Positions 48,100-57,835 are shown, counted from the first letter of the stretch. The stretch is DNA of 64,000 nucleotides from PALSA-612 sp963704335 (GCA_963704335.1 OY969889.1:434001-498000), one strand, 5' to 3'. Notes: generated by a model not told the origin, from the letters alone. Made by a program: numbers and translations.

Positions 48100-50862
48100 A
48101 TGGCGACCGTGAAGACAGACGAGATCACCGACACCCTGTTCGAGAATTCGGTGCTCGACGCCGAGCGTCACACCGGCGTTCGCCGCTACTTCACGATCCC
48201 TGGCCGCGACCCCTTCGAGGAGATCGAGTGGGAGATGCGCGACGCGTTCATCCCCGGCAAGGACAAGCCGGCCTTCGAGCAGAAGGGCGTCGAGTTCCCG
48301 AAGTTCTGGTCGCAGACGGCCACCAACATCGTCGCCCAGAAGTACTTCCGCGGTCGCCTCGGTTCACCGGAGCGCGAGTGGAGCGTGCGCCAGATGATCG
48401 GCCGCGTCGTCTCCACGATCGGCGGCTGGGGCAGAGTCGGCGAGTACTTCGCCGACGAGGAAGAGGCCGAGACGTTCGAGGCGGAGCTGAAGACGATCCT
48501 CGTCAACCAGCTCGCATCGTTCAACTCGCCGGTCTGGTTCAACGTCGGCTTCGAGGAGAAGCCGCAGTGCTCGGCGTGCTTCATCCTCTCCATCGACGAC
48601 TCGATGGAGTCGATCCTCGACTGGATTCGCCGGGAGGGCGTCATCTTCCGCGGCGGCTCGGGCGCCGGCGTCAACCTCTCGCGGCTGCGTTCGTCGAAGG
48701 AGCAGCTCTCGAAGGGCGGCTACGCCTCCGGCCCGGTGTCGTTCATGCGCGGCGCCGACGCGTCCGCCGGCACGATCAAGTCGGGCGGCAAGACGCGCCG
48801 TGCGGCAAAGATGGTCGTGCTCGACGTCGATCACCCGGACATCGAAGAGTTCATCTGGTGCAAGGCGAAGGAGGAGCGCAAGGCGCGCGTGCTCGAGGCG
48901 GCGGGCTACGACATGTCGCTCGACTCGCCCGACTGGGCCTCGATCCAGTACCAGAACGCCAACAACTCCGTGCGCGTGACTGACGCGTTCATGCAGGCGG
49001 CCGAGGACGGCGCCGAGTGGAGCCTCAATGCGCGCACCGACGGCACCGCCGTCGACACCGTCGACGCACGCGGCCTGCTGCGTGAGATGGCCGACGCGGC
49101 GTGGCAGTGCGCCGACCCGGGCGTCCAGTACGACACGACGATCAACGCCTGGCACACGTGCCCCAACTCGGGCCGCATCAACGCCTCCAACCCGTGCTCG
49201 GAGTACATGCACCTCGACGACTCGGCGTGCAACCTCGCGTCGCTCAACCTCATGAAGTTCCGCCGCGACGACGGCGAGCTCGACGTCGAGGCGTTCGAGC
49301 ACGCGGTCGACGTCGTGTTCCTCGCACAGGAAATCGTCGTCGGCTACTCGTCGTACCCGACCGAGCAGATCGAGCGCAACGCACGCGCCTACCGCGAGCT
49401 CGGCCTCGGCTACGCGAACCTCGGCGCGCTGCTGATGGCGCGCAGCCTGCCTTACGACTCCGATGAGGGACGCGCCTACGCAGCAGCAGTGACCGCGCTC
49501 ATGACCGGCCGTGCCTACCGCAAGTCGGCCGAGATCGCGTCACGCATGGGCCCGTACGCCGGCTACCAGCCGAACGCGGCGGCCATGACCGGCGTGATCG
49601 CGAAGCACCGTGCAGCGGTCGGCAACATCGAGCACACCGAGTCGGTGCCGAGCGACCTGCTCTCGGCTGCCCGCAAGGCGTGGGACGACGCACTCGACGC
49701 CGGTGAGGTCAACGGCTTCCGCAACTCGCAGGCCACCGTGCTCGCGCCGACCGGGACGATCAGCTTCATGATGGATTGCGACACGACAGGCGTCGAGCCG
49801 GACTTCTCACTGGTGAAGTCGAAGAAGCTGGTCGGCGGCGGCGAGATCACGATCGTCAACAAGACGGTGCCGATGGCACTCGAGAAGCTCGGCTACGCGC
49901 CCGAGGAGGTCGAGGAGATCGTGGCCTTCGTCGACGAGCGCAACACCGTCGTCGGCGCGCCGTCCGTAAAGCCGGAGCACTACCCGATCTTCGACTGCGC
50001 CATCGGCGACCGCGCGATCCACTACTCGGGCCACGTGAAGATGATGGGCGCCGTCCAGCCGTTCATCTCCGGCGCCATCTCGAAGACCGTGAACATGCCC
50101 GAGACGGTCACCGTCGAGGAGGTCCGCGATCTCTTCGTGGACGCGTGGAAGCTCGGCGTGAAGGCGATCGCTATCTACCGCGACAACTGCAAGGTCGCGC
50201 AGCCACTGTCCTCGGGCGACAAGGCAAGCGCGGCCGCGCTCGTGCCCGGCGTGACTCTGGCGCCGCAGCGGCGGAGGCTGCCGGAAGACCGCACCGAAGT
50301 AGGCCGGAAGTTCCGCGTCGGCGAGTACGAGGGCTACATCCACGTCGGCCTGTTCGACGACGGGACGCCCGGCGACATCTTCGTGGACATCGCGAAGGAG
50401 GGCACGACGCTCGCCGGCCTCATGAACTCGTTCATGATCTCCGTCTCGCTCGGCCTCCAGTACGGCGTGCCGCTCGAGGTCTACGTCTCGAAGTTCTCGC
50501 ACATGCGCTTCGAGCCCGCGGGCCCGACGAACGATCCCGACATCCGCGTCGCGAAGTCGATCGTCGACTACATCTTCCGCTGGATGGGCAAGAAGTTCCT
50601 CACCATCGACCAGCAGGAGGAGATCGGCATCCTCTCGGCCGAGGTGCGAGCCCGGATGGCGGAGCGCTACTCGGACGGCGAGGGCAAGCCTGCGAGCGCG
50701 GAGACGGCGTCGGTGCCGCTCGAGGCGCCTCCGCCCGGCCAGACGGCGCTCTTCAACACGCACGAAGACGCCGTCGAGTGCGCCCGCTGCGGCGGCCGCA
50801 TGGTGCGGACAGGCTCCTGCTACACGTGCAGGGACTGCGGCACCAACACCGGCTGCAGCTAG
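48100..50862 (+). CDS. nrdJ: Class II (B12-dependent) ribonucleotide reductase NrdJ
   Basis: The 920-residue enzyme reduces ribonucleotides using adenosylcobalamin and needs no oxygen. Visible features are the substrate/active-site cysteine motif NPCSEYMHLDDSACNLASLNL (split over about residues 366-386), RGGSGAGVNLSRLRSS, and APTGTISFMMDCDTTG. The C-terminal zinc/redox cysteines are in CARCGGRMVRTGSCYTCRDC. ATG 48100 has GGGAGG six bases upstream, so it is preferred over ATG 48082. No cobalamin riboswitch or clear NrdR box is seen upstream. Confidence 0.96.
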   Translation: MATVKTDEITDTLFENSVLDAERHTGVRRYFTIPGRDPFEEIEWEMRDAFIPGKDKPAFEQKGVEFPKFWSQTATNIVAQKYFRGRLGSPEREWSVRQMIGRVVSTIGGWGRVGEYFADEEEAETFEAELKTILVNQLASFNSPVWFNVGFEEKPQCSACFILSIDDSMESILDWIRREGVIFRGGSGAGVNLSRLRSSKEQLSKGGYASGPVSFMRGADASAGTIKSGGKTRRAAKMVVLDVDHPDIEEFIWCKAKEERKARVLEAAGYDMSLDSPDWASIQYQNANNSVRVTDAFMQAAEDGAEWSLNARTDGTAVDTVDARGLLREMADAAWQCADPGVQYDTTINAWHTCPNSGRINASNPCSEYMHLDDSACNLASLNLMKFRRDDGELDVEAFEHAVDVVFLAQEIVVGYSSYPTEQIERNARAYRELGLGYANLGALLMARSLPYDSDEGRAYAAAVTALMTGRAYRKSAEIASRMGPYAGYQPNAAAMTGVIAKHRAAVGNIEHTESVPSDLLSAARKAWDDALDAGEVNGFRNSQATVLAPTGTISFMMDCDTTGVEPDFSLVKSKKLVGGGEITIVNKTVPMALEKLGYAPEEVEEIVAFVDERNTVVGAPSVKPEHYPIFDCAIGDRAIHYSGHVKMMGAVQPFISGAISKTVNMPETVTVEEVRDLFVDAWKLGVKAIAIYRDNCKVAQPLSSGDKASAAALVPGVTLAPQRRRLPEDRTEVGRKFRVGEYEGYIHVGLFDDGTPGDIFVDIAKEGTTLAGLMNSFMISVSLGLQYGVPLEVYVSKFSHMRFEPAGPTNDPDIRVAKSIVDYIFRWMGKKFLTIDQQEEIGILSAEVRARMAERYSDGEGKPASAETASVPLEAPPPGQTALFNTHEDAVECARCGGRMVRTGSCYTCRDCGTNTGCS

Positions 50863-50880
50863 ACCGAGTCGCGTCACTCA

Positions 50881-50886
50881 TAGAAT
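50881..50886 (+). promoter_or_regulatory. Relic -10 box of the HNH pseudogene
   Basis: TAGAAT 6 nt before GTG 50893, identical in spacing and followed by nearly the same CGCNGC as at the GH15 gene (59231). Confidence 0.45.
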
Positions 50887-50892
50887 CGCGGC

Positions 50893-51808
50893 GTGCACCG
50901 CGACGACGACGTCCGGGCTTCATGCTTCGCGGCGCTCGACGTCCTGCAGGCAAAGTGCGGTCCCGACATTCCGTACTCGGAGCTTGTCGGTGGTTTCAAC
51001 TTTCGTGCGGCCGAAGATCCCCTTTCTCAACAAGGCCAACGGGCATCTATCGGGCACGACGCACAAGGCGGACGCGGCTCTTTCGACTCAGACAGTTCGT
51101 TCGTGCAAAGCCGCTATAGGACAGAGAGGAAGCTGATGGGATTTCTCTACAGCTACCAAGCGGGTCGATCGACAACCACTTCAACGTCGCTGGTTACGCA
51201 GCGCGGACGCCCTTCAAGTACCTCTCGTCTATTTCGTCGGAACCGGAAGGGCTGGTATCAGCCTGAGTATCCGTCGTTCGTCGAGCAGGACAGGCCGTCG
51301 AGGAGCGACGACGTGCGCGTCACGTCGGGAAGATGCACGGCCCGTACGACGAACGCGAGCCGGTTCACATCGATGACGAGATCGAGCACGGTACGTGCTT
51401 CGCCAGGTTAGGCAGTGCGGTTCACCAGGCGCAGTTCCGAGGCGCGGTGTTACCGGCATACGAGAATCGCTGCACGATTTGCCGGCTCAAAGACGTTCGA
51501 CTCCTCGATGCCGCTCACATCATCGGAGACGTCGAGGAGCCTGGCGAGCCAACCGGAGATCTCGAACGGCCTGAGCCTCTGCTCCATCCACCATCGGGCG
51601 TTCGACCATGATCTCGTCGGCGTATCGCCCGACTACGGAGTCCATGTGTCGCGGCGACTACTCGACGACGACGATGGACCAATGTTGGAGGTGCTGAAGA
51701 CGGCTTCCAAGGCTGCCTCGATCCACATTCCGAGTCGCCTTCGTGGCGTCCCGACCGCGAGCATCTCGCGGACGATTCGAGCGCTTCCAGCGGACAGATT
51801 GCGAGTAG
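50893..51808 (+). pseudogene. HNH endonuclease pseudogene with many frameshifts
   Basis: Pieces of one protein can be read in all three frames. Frame of GTG 50893: ASCFAALDVLQAKCGPDIPY. Near 51008: RPKIPFLNKANG. Later KLMGFLYSYQAG, SIDNHFNVAG, ADALQVPLVYFVGTG, GWYQPEYPSFVEQDRP. Then MHGPYDEREPVHIDDEIE and the HNH core AYENRCTICRLKDVRLLDAAH and NGLSLCSIHHRAFDHDLVGV. At least six frame changes occur and the last gives FERFQRTDCE with TAG at 51806-51808. This was an HNH_2-type (restriction-like) nuclease. Flanking genes are intact, so decay is likely real. Confidence 0.85.
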
Positions 51809-51818
51809 GCGTCTGGCA

Positions 51819-52283
51819 TTGAAGATCTTCAACCTCAACAGCGACGAGTGGGACGGGACGAGGGACCGCGACGGCTGGCGCGCCAAGGGGGCACTTGTCG
51901 GCCAAGGCATCGGCGGTGAGCTAATCGGCGCGACCATGTCCGAGGTCGAGCCTGGCAGCAAGCTCTGGCCCTACCACACGCACCACATGAACGAGGAATG
52001 GGTGATCGTGCTCCGCGGCGAGCCGACGGTGCGCACGCCCGAAGGTGAGCAGGTGTTGAAGGAGGGTGACGTCGTCTGCTTTTCGCGGGGGAAGGACGGT
52101 GCGCATCAGATCATCAACCAGACAGACTCGCCTGTTCGCGTACTCATGCTCTCCTCGATGATCGCCGGCGAGATCATCGAGTACCTCGACACCGGAAAGA
52201 TTCTCGCCAAGGGCGTCGACGACGAAGACGTGATGTTCGGAAGGCCCGGACCCGCGGTCGAGTACTGGGAAGACGAAGACTAG
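51819..52283 (+). CDS. Cupin-domain protein (copy A)
   Basis: The 154-residue single-domain cupin has the metal motif HTHHMNEEWVIVLRGEPTV (H-x-H-x4-E) and the second motif EGDVVCFSRGKDGAHQI (His). It is closely similar over its full length to the copy at 57845 (both end EYWEDED). The homologous start here is TTG 51819 where copy B has ATG. Such cupins bind a metal and small ligands; function unknown. It begins 10 bp after the HNH pseudogene. Confidence 0.85.
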   Translation: MKIFNLNSDEWDGTRDRDGWRAKGALVGQGIGGELIGATMSEVEPGSKLWPYHTHHMNEEWVIVLRGEPTVRTPEGEQVLKEGDVVCFSRGKDGAHQIINQTDSPVRVLMLSSMIAGEIIEYLDTGKILAKGVDDEDVMFGRPGPAVEYWEDED

Positions 52284-52303
52284 GGCCGCTCCGAGCTAGG
52301 CAA

Positions 52304-52693
52304 ATGGAGCGCGTGCGCGTCGACAAGTGGCTCTGGGCCGCGCGCTTCTTCAAGACGCGCTCGGCCGCCACTGATGCCGTTGCGGGCGGTCACGTCAAAG
52401 TGAACGGCGAGCGCGCCAAGCCGTCGCGCGAAGTCGCGGCCGGCGACCGGATCGAGGTACGAACGAGCGCCGACCGGTGGACGGTCGACGTACGGGCACT
52501 CGCGGAGCGGCGCGGCTCCGCTGCCGCCGCGCGCGAGCTCTATGACGAGACGCCGGAGTCCTCCGCCGCGCGCGAGCAACGCCGCCTGGAGGCGAAGGCC
52601 AGCCGGCCGCTCGGCGCCGACCTCAGCGTCCGGCCGACGAAGCGCGACCGTCGACGCCTCGACGCGCTCCGCCGCGGTCAGCGCCGCCGCTAG
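52304..52693 (+). CDS. hslR: S4-domain RNA-binding protein, Hsp15/HslR-like
   Basis: The 129-residue protein begins with an S4 domain, VRVDKWLWAARFFKTRSAAT, then VAGGHVKVNGERAKPSREVAAGDRI, as in heat-shock protein 15, which recycles stalled 50S subunits with peptidyl-tRNA. The C-terminal half is long, charged and Arg-rich (TKRDRRRLDALRRGQRRR), as expected for RNA binding. It starts 20 bp after the cupin, possibly in the same unit. Confidence 0.88.
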   Translation: MERVRVDKWLWAARFFKTRSAATDAVAGGHVKVNGERAKPSREVAAGDRIEVRTSADRWTVDVRALAERRGSAAAARELYDETPESSAAREQRRLEAKASRPLGADLSVRPTKRDRRRLDALRRGQRRR

Positions 52694-52708
52694 GCGTACA
52701 GCTCCACG

Positions 52709-52714
52709 TAACGT
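52709..52714 (+). promoter_or_regulatory. Predicted -10 box of membrane cyclase gene
   Basis: TAACGT 8 nt before ATG 52723. Confidence 0.4.
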
Positions 52715-52722
52715 CTTCCGCG

Positions 52723-53997
52723 ATGCACCTCGTGGACCGGATCCGGGCCGCGGTGGATCGCGTTCACTCGCGCTTGATGCTTGTCGGCGCCGATCCCCTC
52801 GACGACGACGACCTGCGCGCTCGAAAGGCGCTGCTGGTCCAGATCTCCGTGTTGATCCTGCCGGTCTCGGCGCTGTGGGGGGCGCTGTATCTCGCGTTCG
52901 GATCGCCGGTCGGTGTGGTGCCACTCGTGTACTTCGGCGTCCTGCTCGGCGCGATCGTGGTGTTCTCGCGCACGCGCGACTTCCCGTGGTTTCTGCGCGT
53001 GGGCCAGATCGCCATTCTGTTGGCACCGACGCTGTCGATGATCCCACTCGGCGGATTCCTCCACGCCGGCGGCGTCGGCTTCTGGGCGATTCTCGCCCCG
53101 CTCGGAGCGCTCGTGTTCAGCGATGTCAGGTCGGCGGTCCGCTGGTACATCGCGTTCGTCGTCGTGTTCCTCGGATCGGGATTCGCGGGCGAGATCATCG
53201 GCCCTGTCTGGGACCCACTGCCCGTCTGGTTCACGAGCACGATGCTGGCCCTGAACATCGCGGTCGGCGGGACCATCATGTTCATTCTGCTAGCGGTCTT
53301 CGCCAAGCAGCGGCGCGAAGCGCTGGCAGCGCTTCGGCAGGAACAGGAGAAAGCCGAAGACCTCCTGCTCAACATCCTGCCGCGCTCGATCGCCGACCAG
53401 CTGAAGGCCGAGACCCAGCCGATCGCGGACCACTTCGGGTCGGCGTCGATCCTGTTCGCCGACGTGGCCGACTTCACGCCCTGGTCGGAGCGGCTCCCGC
53501 CGGCCGAAGTGGTCGGCTACCTCGATCACCTCTTCAGTCACTTCGATGAGCTCGCCGAGCAGTACGGCGTCGAGAAGATCAAGACCATCGGCGACTGCTA
53601 CATGGTCGCTGCGGGCGTTCCGACACCACGCTCCGACCATGCTCGCGCGCTCGCGCTCATGGCGCTCGACATGGTCGAGGCGATGCGCGAGCACGAAGTA
53701 TTCGGGCATCTCGGCCTCGAGCTGCGAGCCGGGATCAATTCGGGCCCGGTGGTCGCCGGGGTAATCGGGAAGAAGCGCTTCCTTTACGACCTCTGGGGCG
53801 ACGCCGTGAACACGGCCAGTCGCATGGAGTCCCACGGGACACCGGGGCGGATCCAGATCACGCGCGCGACGTATGACCTCCTCGCTGACGAGTTCGAGTG
53901 CGAGCCGCGGGGGACAATCGATGTCAAGGGAAAGGGCGAGATCGAGGCGTGGTACCTCATCCGCCCTCGCGGCGACCGCCTGTTAGCAGCCAGTTAG
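52723..53997 (+). CDS. Membrane-bound class III adenylate/guanylate cyclase
   Basis: The 424-residue protein has an N-terminal membrane domain of about five to six helices (residues 40-200; e.g. LLVQISVLILPVSALWGALY), a short coiled linker (RQEQEKAEDLLLNILPRSIADQL), and a catalytic domain (about 235-400) with metal aspartates in LFADVADFTPWS and TIGDCYMVAAG and the substrate region YDLWGDAVNTASRMES. The linker matches the signalling helix of transmembrane cyclases. It abuts the next, convergent gene directly. Confidence 0.94.
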   Translation: MHLVDRIRAAVDRVHSRLMLVGADPLDDDDLRARKALLVQISVLILPVSALWGALYLAFGSPVGVVPLVYFGVLLGAIVVFSRTRDFPWFLRVGQIAILLAPTLSMIPLGGFLHAGGVGFWAILAPLGALVFSDVRSAVRWYIAFVVVFLGSGFAGEIIGPVWDPLPVWFTSTMLALNIAVGGTIMFILLAVFAKQRREALAALRQEQEKAEDLLLNILPRSIADQLKAETQPIADHFGSASILFADVADFTPWSERLPPAEVVGYLDHLFSHFDELAEQYGVEKIKTIGDCYMVAAGVPTPRSDHARALALMALDMVEAMREHEVFGHLGLELRAGINSGPVVAGVIGKKRFLYDLWGDAVNTASRMESHGTPGRIQITRATYDLLADEFECEPRGTIDVKGKGEIEAWYLIRPRGDRLLAAS

Positions 53998-54285
53998 CTA
54001 GGTCTTCGTCAGGTAGTTGTGCACGTCGTAGACGCGCATCTCAGGCGGTTCGGTGATGCCGGCCTCGGCCGCAAACGGGCCGATCTGCTCCGCGGCATGC
54101 TTGTCGTACGCGTCCTGCGTCTCCCAGACGTCGACGACTCGGATTCCCTCGTCCGTCTGGGCCACCCAGTGGGAGATCGCTCCTGGCGCAGTCGCACCGC
54201 CCGGGGTCAGACCCATTTTCTGGATCACCTGGTCGTACTGATCGAGGGTCGCACCCTTGAAGTTCATCTCGACGGCAACCGGCAT
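53998..54285 (-). CDS. Small dimeric alpha/beta-barrel-like protein
   Basis: The 95-residue protein starts MPVAVEMNFKGATLDQYDQV and has the ferredoxin-fold pattern of short monooxygenase-like proteins (ISHWVAQTDEGIRVVDVWET, helical YDKHAAEQIGPFA). No cofactor site is visible. AAGGAGG five bases before ATG 54285 fixes the start. Its stop codon is directly adjacent to that of the cyclase. Confidence 0.78.
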   Translation of the reverse strand: MPVAVEMNFKGATLDQYDQVIQKMGLTPGGATAPGAISHWVAQTDEGIRVVDVWETQDAYDKHAAEQIGPFAAEAGITEPPEMRVYDVHNYLTKT

Positions 54286-54327
54286 CAAAGCCTCCTTGAT
54301 CGCGTGTTGGCCCGGCGATCCTAACTC

Positions 54328-57300
54328 CTACGAAGCGGCCGCAACGGTCTCGGCGAGCAGCGCCTCCGTCTCCAAGAGAGCGGGTTTGTAGCCCATCGAG
54401 GCGAACAGCTCCTTGGCCTCGCGTAGCGGTCCTTCCGCCCCGGGCTTTCCGAGCGCGGCGAGACAGCGTCCGTGGCCGAGCAGGGCATACGCGCGCTCGG
54501 GCACGTTGCCGAACTTCAGCCAGCGCTCCGCCGCGTCGGCGTACATCGAAGCCGCCTCGACGCGATCGCCGGCCGCCTCGGCGAGCTGGGCCTGGGCCGA
54601 AATGAGCGTGTTCTCGCGGGACGGCGTGACCGGGTTGACGGCGGCGGTGAGCCGCTCTGCGAGCGCTCCCTGGTCGAGTGCCAGCGCGACGCGCACCACC
54701 GACGGCAGAAGCGAGCTCTCGTCGAAGGCGTCGCCGGCGGGCGCGGCGAGCTCATCGAACTCTTGCAGCAGCGCCCGCGCCTGCACGCGGTTGCCTTGTG
54801 CGAGTAGGACCTGCGCGACGGCGCTGAAGGCGGTCGCGATGAACGCCGGGAGGCCGATGCTGCGGGCTGCAGCGACAAACGCGTCGGGCGTGGGGGCATC
54901 TTTCGGGGTGCCGCGTTCGGCGAGCAGCCGGAACAACAGAGCTCGGGGTTCGACGTAGCTCATGTCACCCCCGGCCTCGATCCGGTCGGCGAGTGGCCCC
55001 GCCTCGGCGAGTGCCTGCTCGGTGAGGCCGAGATCGGCCAGAGCGGTCGGAGTCCCGGAGCTGATCTGCAGCGCCATCTCGGTGATACCACGGCGTTCGC
55101 AGAAGGCGATTGCCTCGCCGATGACGTCGAGCGCTGCCCGCGGTCCTTCGTAGGACCAGACGACACCACCGAGGTTGCCGTAGATCACGGCTGCCTCGCG
55201 TCCCAGGTTCTGCTCGAGCGCGAGCTGGAGTGCCCGGCGCAGGTCGTCGAGCCCCTCGGCGTCCCCAAGCGCGCAGCGGCCAACGCCGCGCCAGTGGAGC
55301 GCGAATGCCGGCTCGGGGAGGTCGAGCTCTGTAGCGAGTGCGAGTGCCCGCTCGGCAGACGCGATCGTCTCCGAATAGCGGTTCGCGAACGTGTAACGCC
55401 CGGCGGTGTAGGCGTACGTGCTGACGAGCTCCGGCCCCGGGGGTTGCTTCTCGAGCAGGTCGCGCGACTCGGCAAGCAGCTGTTCGCTTCCCGCATCGCC
55501 GAGCCGATGTACGACGAGCGCGAGGCGGGTCATAACGCGGCCGGCCGCTAGCGGCTCGTTCTGCTCGCGGTAGAGGTCGAGCGCCTGTTGGAAACCCTGC
55601 CTGGCATCCTGGAGCCGGCCTTGTTGTTGCGCGGCCTGTGCCCAGCGTTCCAGCACCGACGCCCGTTCGGGTGCGTCCTCGGCGCACAGCTCGAGCGCGC
55701 GAGCGAGTTGCCGTTCGGCCTGTTCGATGTCGAGTGAGAGCGCCCGCTCACCGGCCAGAGCCAGGTAGCGCACGACAAGCGCCTGCAGCTGGTCTGTCCG
55801 CTCGTCGAGGCCTGCCGCCTGTTTGAGTTCGAGCGCGGCCTGGTAGTGGTACGCGAGCACGTCGGCGAGGTCTTCCGCGCGCTCGCCCGCCTTCTCCTCG
55901 ATCCACGCTGCGGCCAGCTCGTGACGCGCCGCGCGGGCACCGCGCGGGATCTGCCCGTAGCAGACGTCGCGCACGAGCACGTGCCAGAACCAGTACTCCT
56001 GCTCGCCCTCCATCGAGCTGGTGCGCGAGGGACGCACGAGCTCCTTGCGCGCAAGTTCGTGCAACGCCAGCTCGACCTCATCTCGGTCGCGGCCGCCCAT
56101 CTCCGCGACGGCGCCCGCCCAGAACACCTTGCCGAGCACCGAGGCATCCTGGAGCAGGCTCTTGCGTTCCGAAGGCAGCGTGTCGAGGCGCGCGGCGATC
56201 AATGCCTGCACCGATTCGGGTACCTCCACGCCGTCGTCAAGCCGACCATGGTCTGCGAGCAGCCGCACGAACTCCTCCGCGTAGAGCGGGTTACCGCCCG
56301 CCTGCTCTAGCAGCACCTGCTGTGTCTCGGCCGGGAGCACAGCCCGATCGAGCAGCGTGGAGACCAGTTGCGCCGTCTCCGCGTCGCTCAAGGGGGCGAG
56401 GTTGATCCGCTGCGCATTGCGCGCGTTGGCTCCGAAGGTCGGATGCCGCTCGTACAGCTCGGGCCGCGCCGTGCAAAGGAGCAGCAGCGGCACGCCTTCG
56501 GCCCAGTCGGCCAGGTGCTCGAGGAACCCGAGGAGCGACGGGTCGGCCCAATGCAGATCCTCGAACACGAGCACGGTCGTCCGCTCTGCCGCGAGGCTCT
56601 CGCAGAACCGCCGCCACGCGGCGAACGACTCCTCCTGGGCGACCGGCTCCGCAGGCGCTCCTACGAGAGGCGCCAGGCGGGCAAGTAGCCAGGAGCGGTC
56701 GCCCTCGTCCTCGGCAACTGCCAGCTCGAGCTTCGTCGCCGCCTGGGCAGGCGTGTCCGACTCGAGGATTCCGCACTCCGCCTTGACGATCTCCCCCAGC
56801 GCCCAGAACGCGATCCCGTCTCCGTAGGGCAGACAACGGCCCTGTCGCCATCTGACCAGCTCCGGCGTTGCATCGATCTGACGGAGAAGCTCTGCGCACA
56901 AGCGGCTCTTGCCGACCCCTGGCTCGCCAACCAGCGTCACCAGCTGGGACGACCGCTGCTGGGCCGCGCGCTCGAAGGTTCCGTTCAGCAGCGACTTCTC
57001 CAAGTCTCTCCCCACCAGCGGCGTCGTGTGCGTGCGCGTGACCTCACGCCCGAAGTCCGCGCGGGCCCGCAGCGGCCGGTAGATGCGCAGCGGCTCGGCC
57101 TTCCCCTTGACCACGACCGGTTCCAGCGGCTCGTAGTCGAAGACGAGATCCGTCTGCCGGTACGTTTGTTCCGACACCGCCACGCCGTCAACCGGCGCCG
57201 CCCCTTGCAGCCGCGATGCCGTGTTCACGACATCGCCGGCGACGATCCCCTCTCCCAACTCTGGCCGCGCGCCCAGCGCCACCACCGTCTCGCCGGTGTT

Positions 57301-57714
57301 GATTCCGACACGCACCTGCAGTCCCAGGTCGGCGTCCGTCTGGTTTAGCTCTCCGATCGCCTCGAGGATCCGCAAGCCCGCCCTGACCGCCCGCTCCGCG
57401 TCGTCCTCGTGCGCCACGGGCGCGCCGAAGACAGCCATGACCGCGTCACCGACGAACTTCTCAACCGTCCCGCCGTACCGCTCGATCTCATTGCGCACCC
57501 GTTCGTGATACGGCTGCAACCGTGCCCTCACGTCCTCGGGGTCAGCCTCCTCGGAGGCGGCAGTGAAGCCGACGAGATCGCAGAATAGGACCGTGACGAC
57601 CTTGCGCTCCTCGAGGCCCGGTTCCGGGGGCGCCTCGCTCAGCGGCGCGGCGCACTCGTTGCAGAACTTCGCGCTCTCGGAGTTCTTCGTGCCGCAGGAG
57701 GGGCAGGCGACCAC
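54328..57714 (-). CDS. Class III cyclase / AAA ATPase / TPR signalling protein with zinc ribbon
   Basis: A 1,128-residue paralogue of the gene at 21290. It has a zinc ribbon (CPSCGTKNSESAKFCNEC), a cyclase domain (LFCDLVGFTA, FVGDAVMAVFG), an NTPase (Walker A GEPGVGKSR, LVFEDLHWAD) and long TPR-like helices. Domain order and many blocks are identical to the first copy. GTG 57714 has TAGACT 6 nt upstream. Signals controlling it are unknown. Confidence 0.92.
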   Translation of the reverse strand: MVACPSCGTKNSESAKFCNECAAPLSEAPPEPGLEERKVVTVLFCDLVGFTAASEEADPEDVRARLQPYHERVRNEIERYGGTVEKFVGDAVMAVFGAPVAHEDDAERAVRAGLRILEAIGELNQTDADLGLQVRVGINTGETVVALGARPELGEGIVAGDVVNTASRLQGAAPVDGVAVSEQTYRQTDLVFDYEPLEPVVVKGKAEPLRIYRPLRARADFGREVTRTHTTPLVGRDLEKSLLNGTFERAAQQRSSQLVTLVGEPGVGKSRLCAELLRQIDATPELVRWRQGRCLPYGDGIAFWALGEIVKAECGILESDTPAQAATKLELAVAEDEGDRSWLLARLAPLVGAPAEPVAQEESFAAWRRFCESLAAERTTVLVFEDLHWADPSLLGFLEHLADWAEGVPLLLLCTARPELYERHPTFGANARNAQRINLAPLSDAETAQLVSTLLDRAVLPAETQQVLLEQAGGNPLYAEEFVRLLADHGRLDDGVEVPESVQALIAARLDTLPSERKSLLQDASVLGKVFWAGAVAEMGGRDRDEVELALHELARKELVRPSRTSSMEGEQEYWFWHVLVRDVCYGQIPRGARAARHELAAAWIEEKAGERAEDLADVLAYHYQAALELKQAAGLDERTDQLQALVVRYLALAGERALSLDIEQAERQLARALELCAEDAPERASVLERWAQAAQQQGRLQDARQGFQQALDLYREQNEPLAAGRVMTRLALVVHRLGDAGSEQLLAESRDLLEKQPPGPELVSTYAYTAGRYTFANRYSETIASAERALALATELDLPEPAFALHWRGVGRCALGDAEGLDDLRRALQLALEQNLGREAAVIYGNLGGVVWSYEGPRAALDVIGEAIAFCERRGITEMALQISSGTPTALADLGLTEQALAEAGPLADRIEAGGDMSYVEPRALLFRLLAERGTPKDAPTPDAFVAAARSIGLPAFIATAFSAVAQVLLAQGNRVQARALLQEFDELAAPAGDAFDESSLLPSVVRVALALDQGALAERLTAAVNPVTPSRENTLISAQAQLAEAAGDRVEAASMYADAAERWLKFGNVPERAYALLGHGRCLAALGKPGAEGPLREAKELFASMGYKPALLETEALLAETVAAAS

Positions 57715-57720
57715 GGGCCG

Positions 57721-57726
57721 AGTCTA
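57721..57726 (-). promoter_or_regulatory. Predicted -10 box of cyclase-ATPase gene
   Basis: TAGACT on the minus strand, 6 nt before the GTG start. Confidence 0.5.
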
Positions 57727-57763
57727 GGCCCATCGAGAGCTAGCCGCGGCCCGCAGAGCGGAC

Positions 57764-57835
57764 GTTTTCGGCGCCTTCGGCTGGGCGATCTTCCGCGACC
57801 CGGGCGGCAATCGCATCGGCCTCGTTCGCGCTTAA
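57764..57835 (+). pseudogene. VOC-domain C-terminal remnant
   Basis: The frame ending at TAA 57833-57835 reads VFGAFGWAIFRDPGGNRIGL followed by VRA, the usual closing strand of a glyoxalase-family domain. No upstream part exists: the cyclase-ATPase gene starts about 50 bp away on the other strand. It is a leftover of a deleted gene ahead of the second cupin. Confidence 0.6.

Noticed and set aside
49807..50877. Long minus-strand frame opposite nrdJ
   Set aside because: It lies opposite the conserved C-terminal half of nrdJ and encodes low-complexity His/Val/Arg/Asp-rich sequence.
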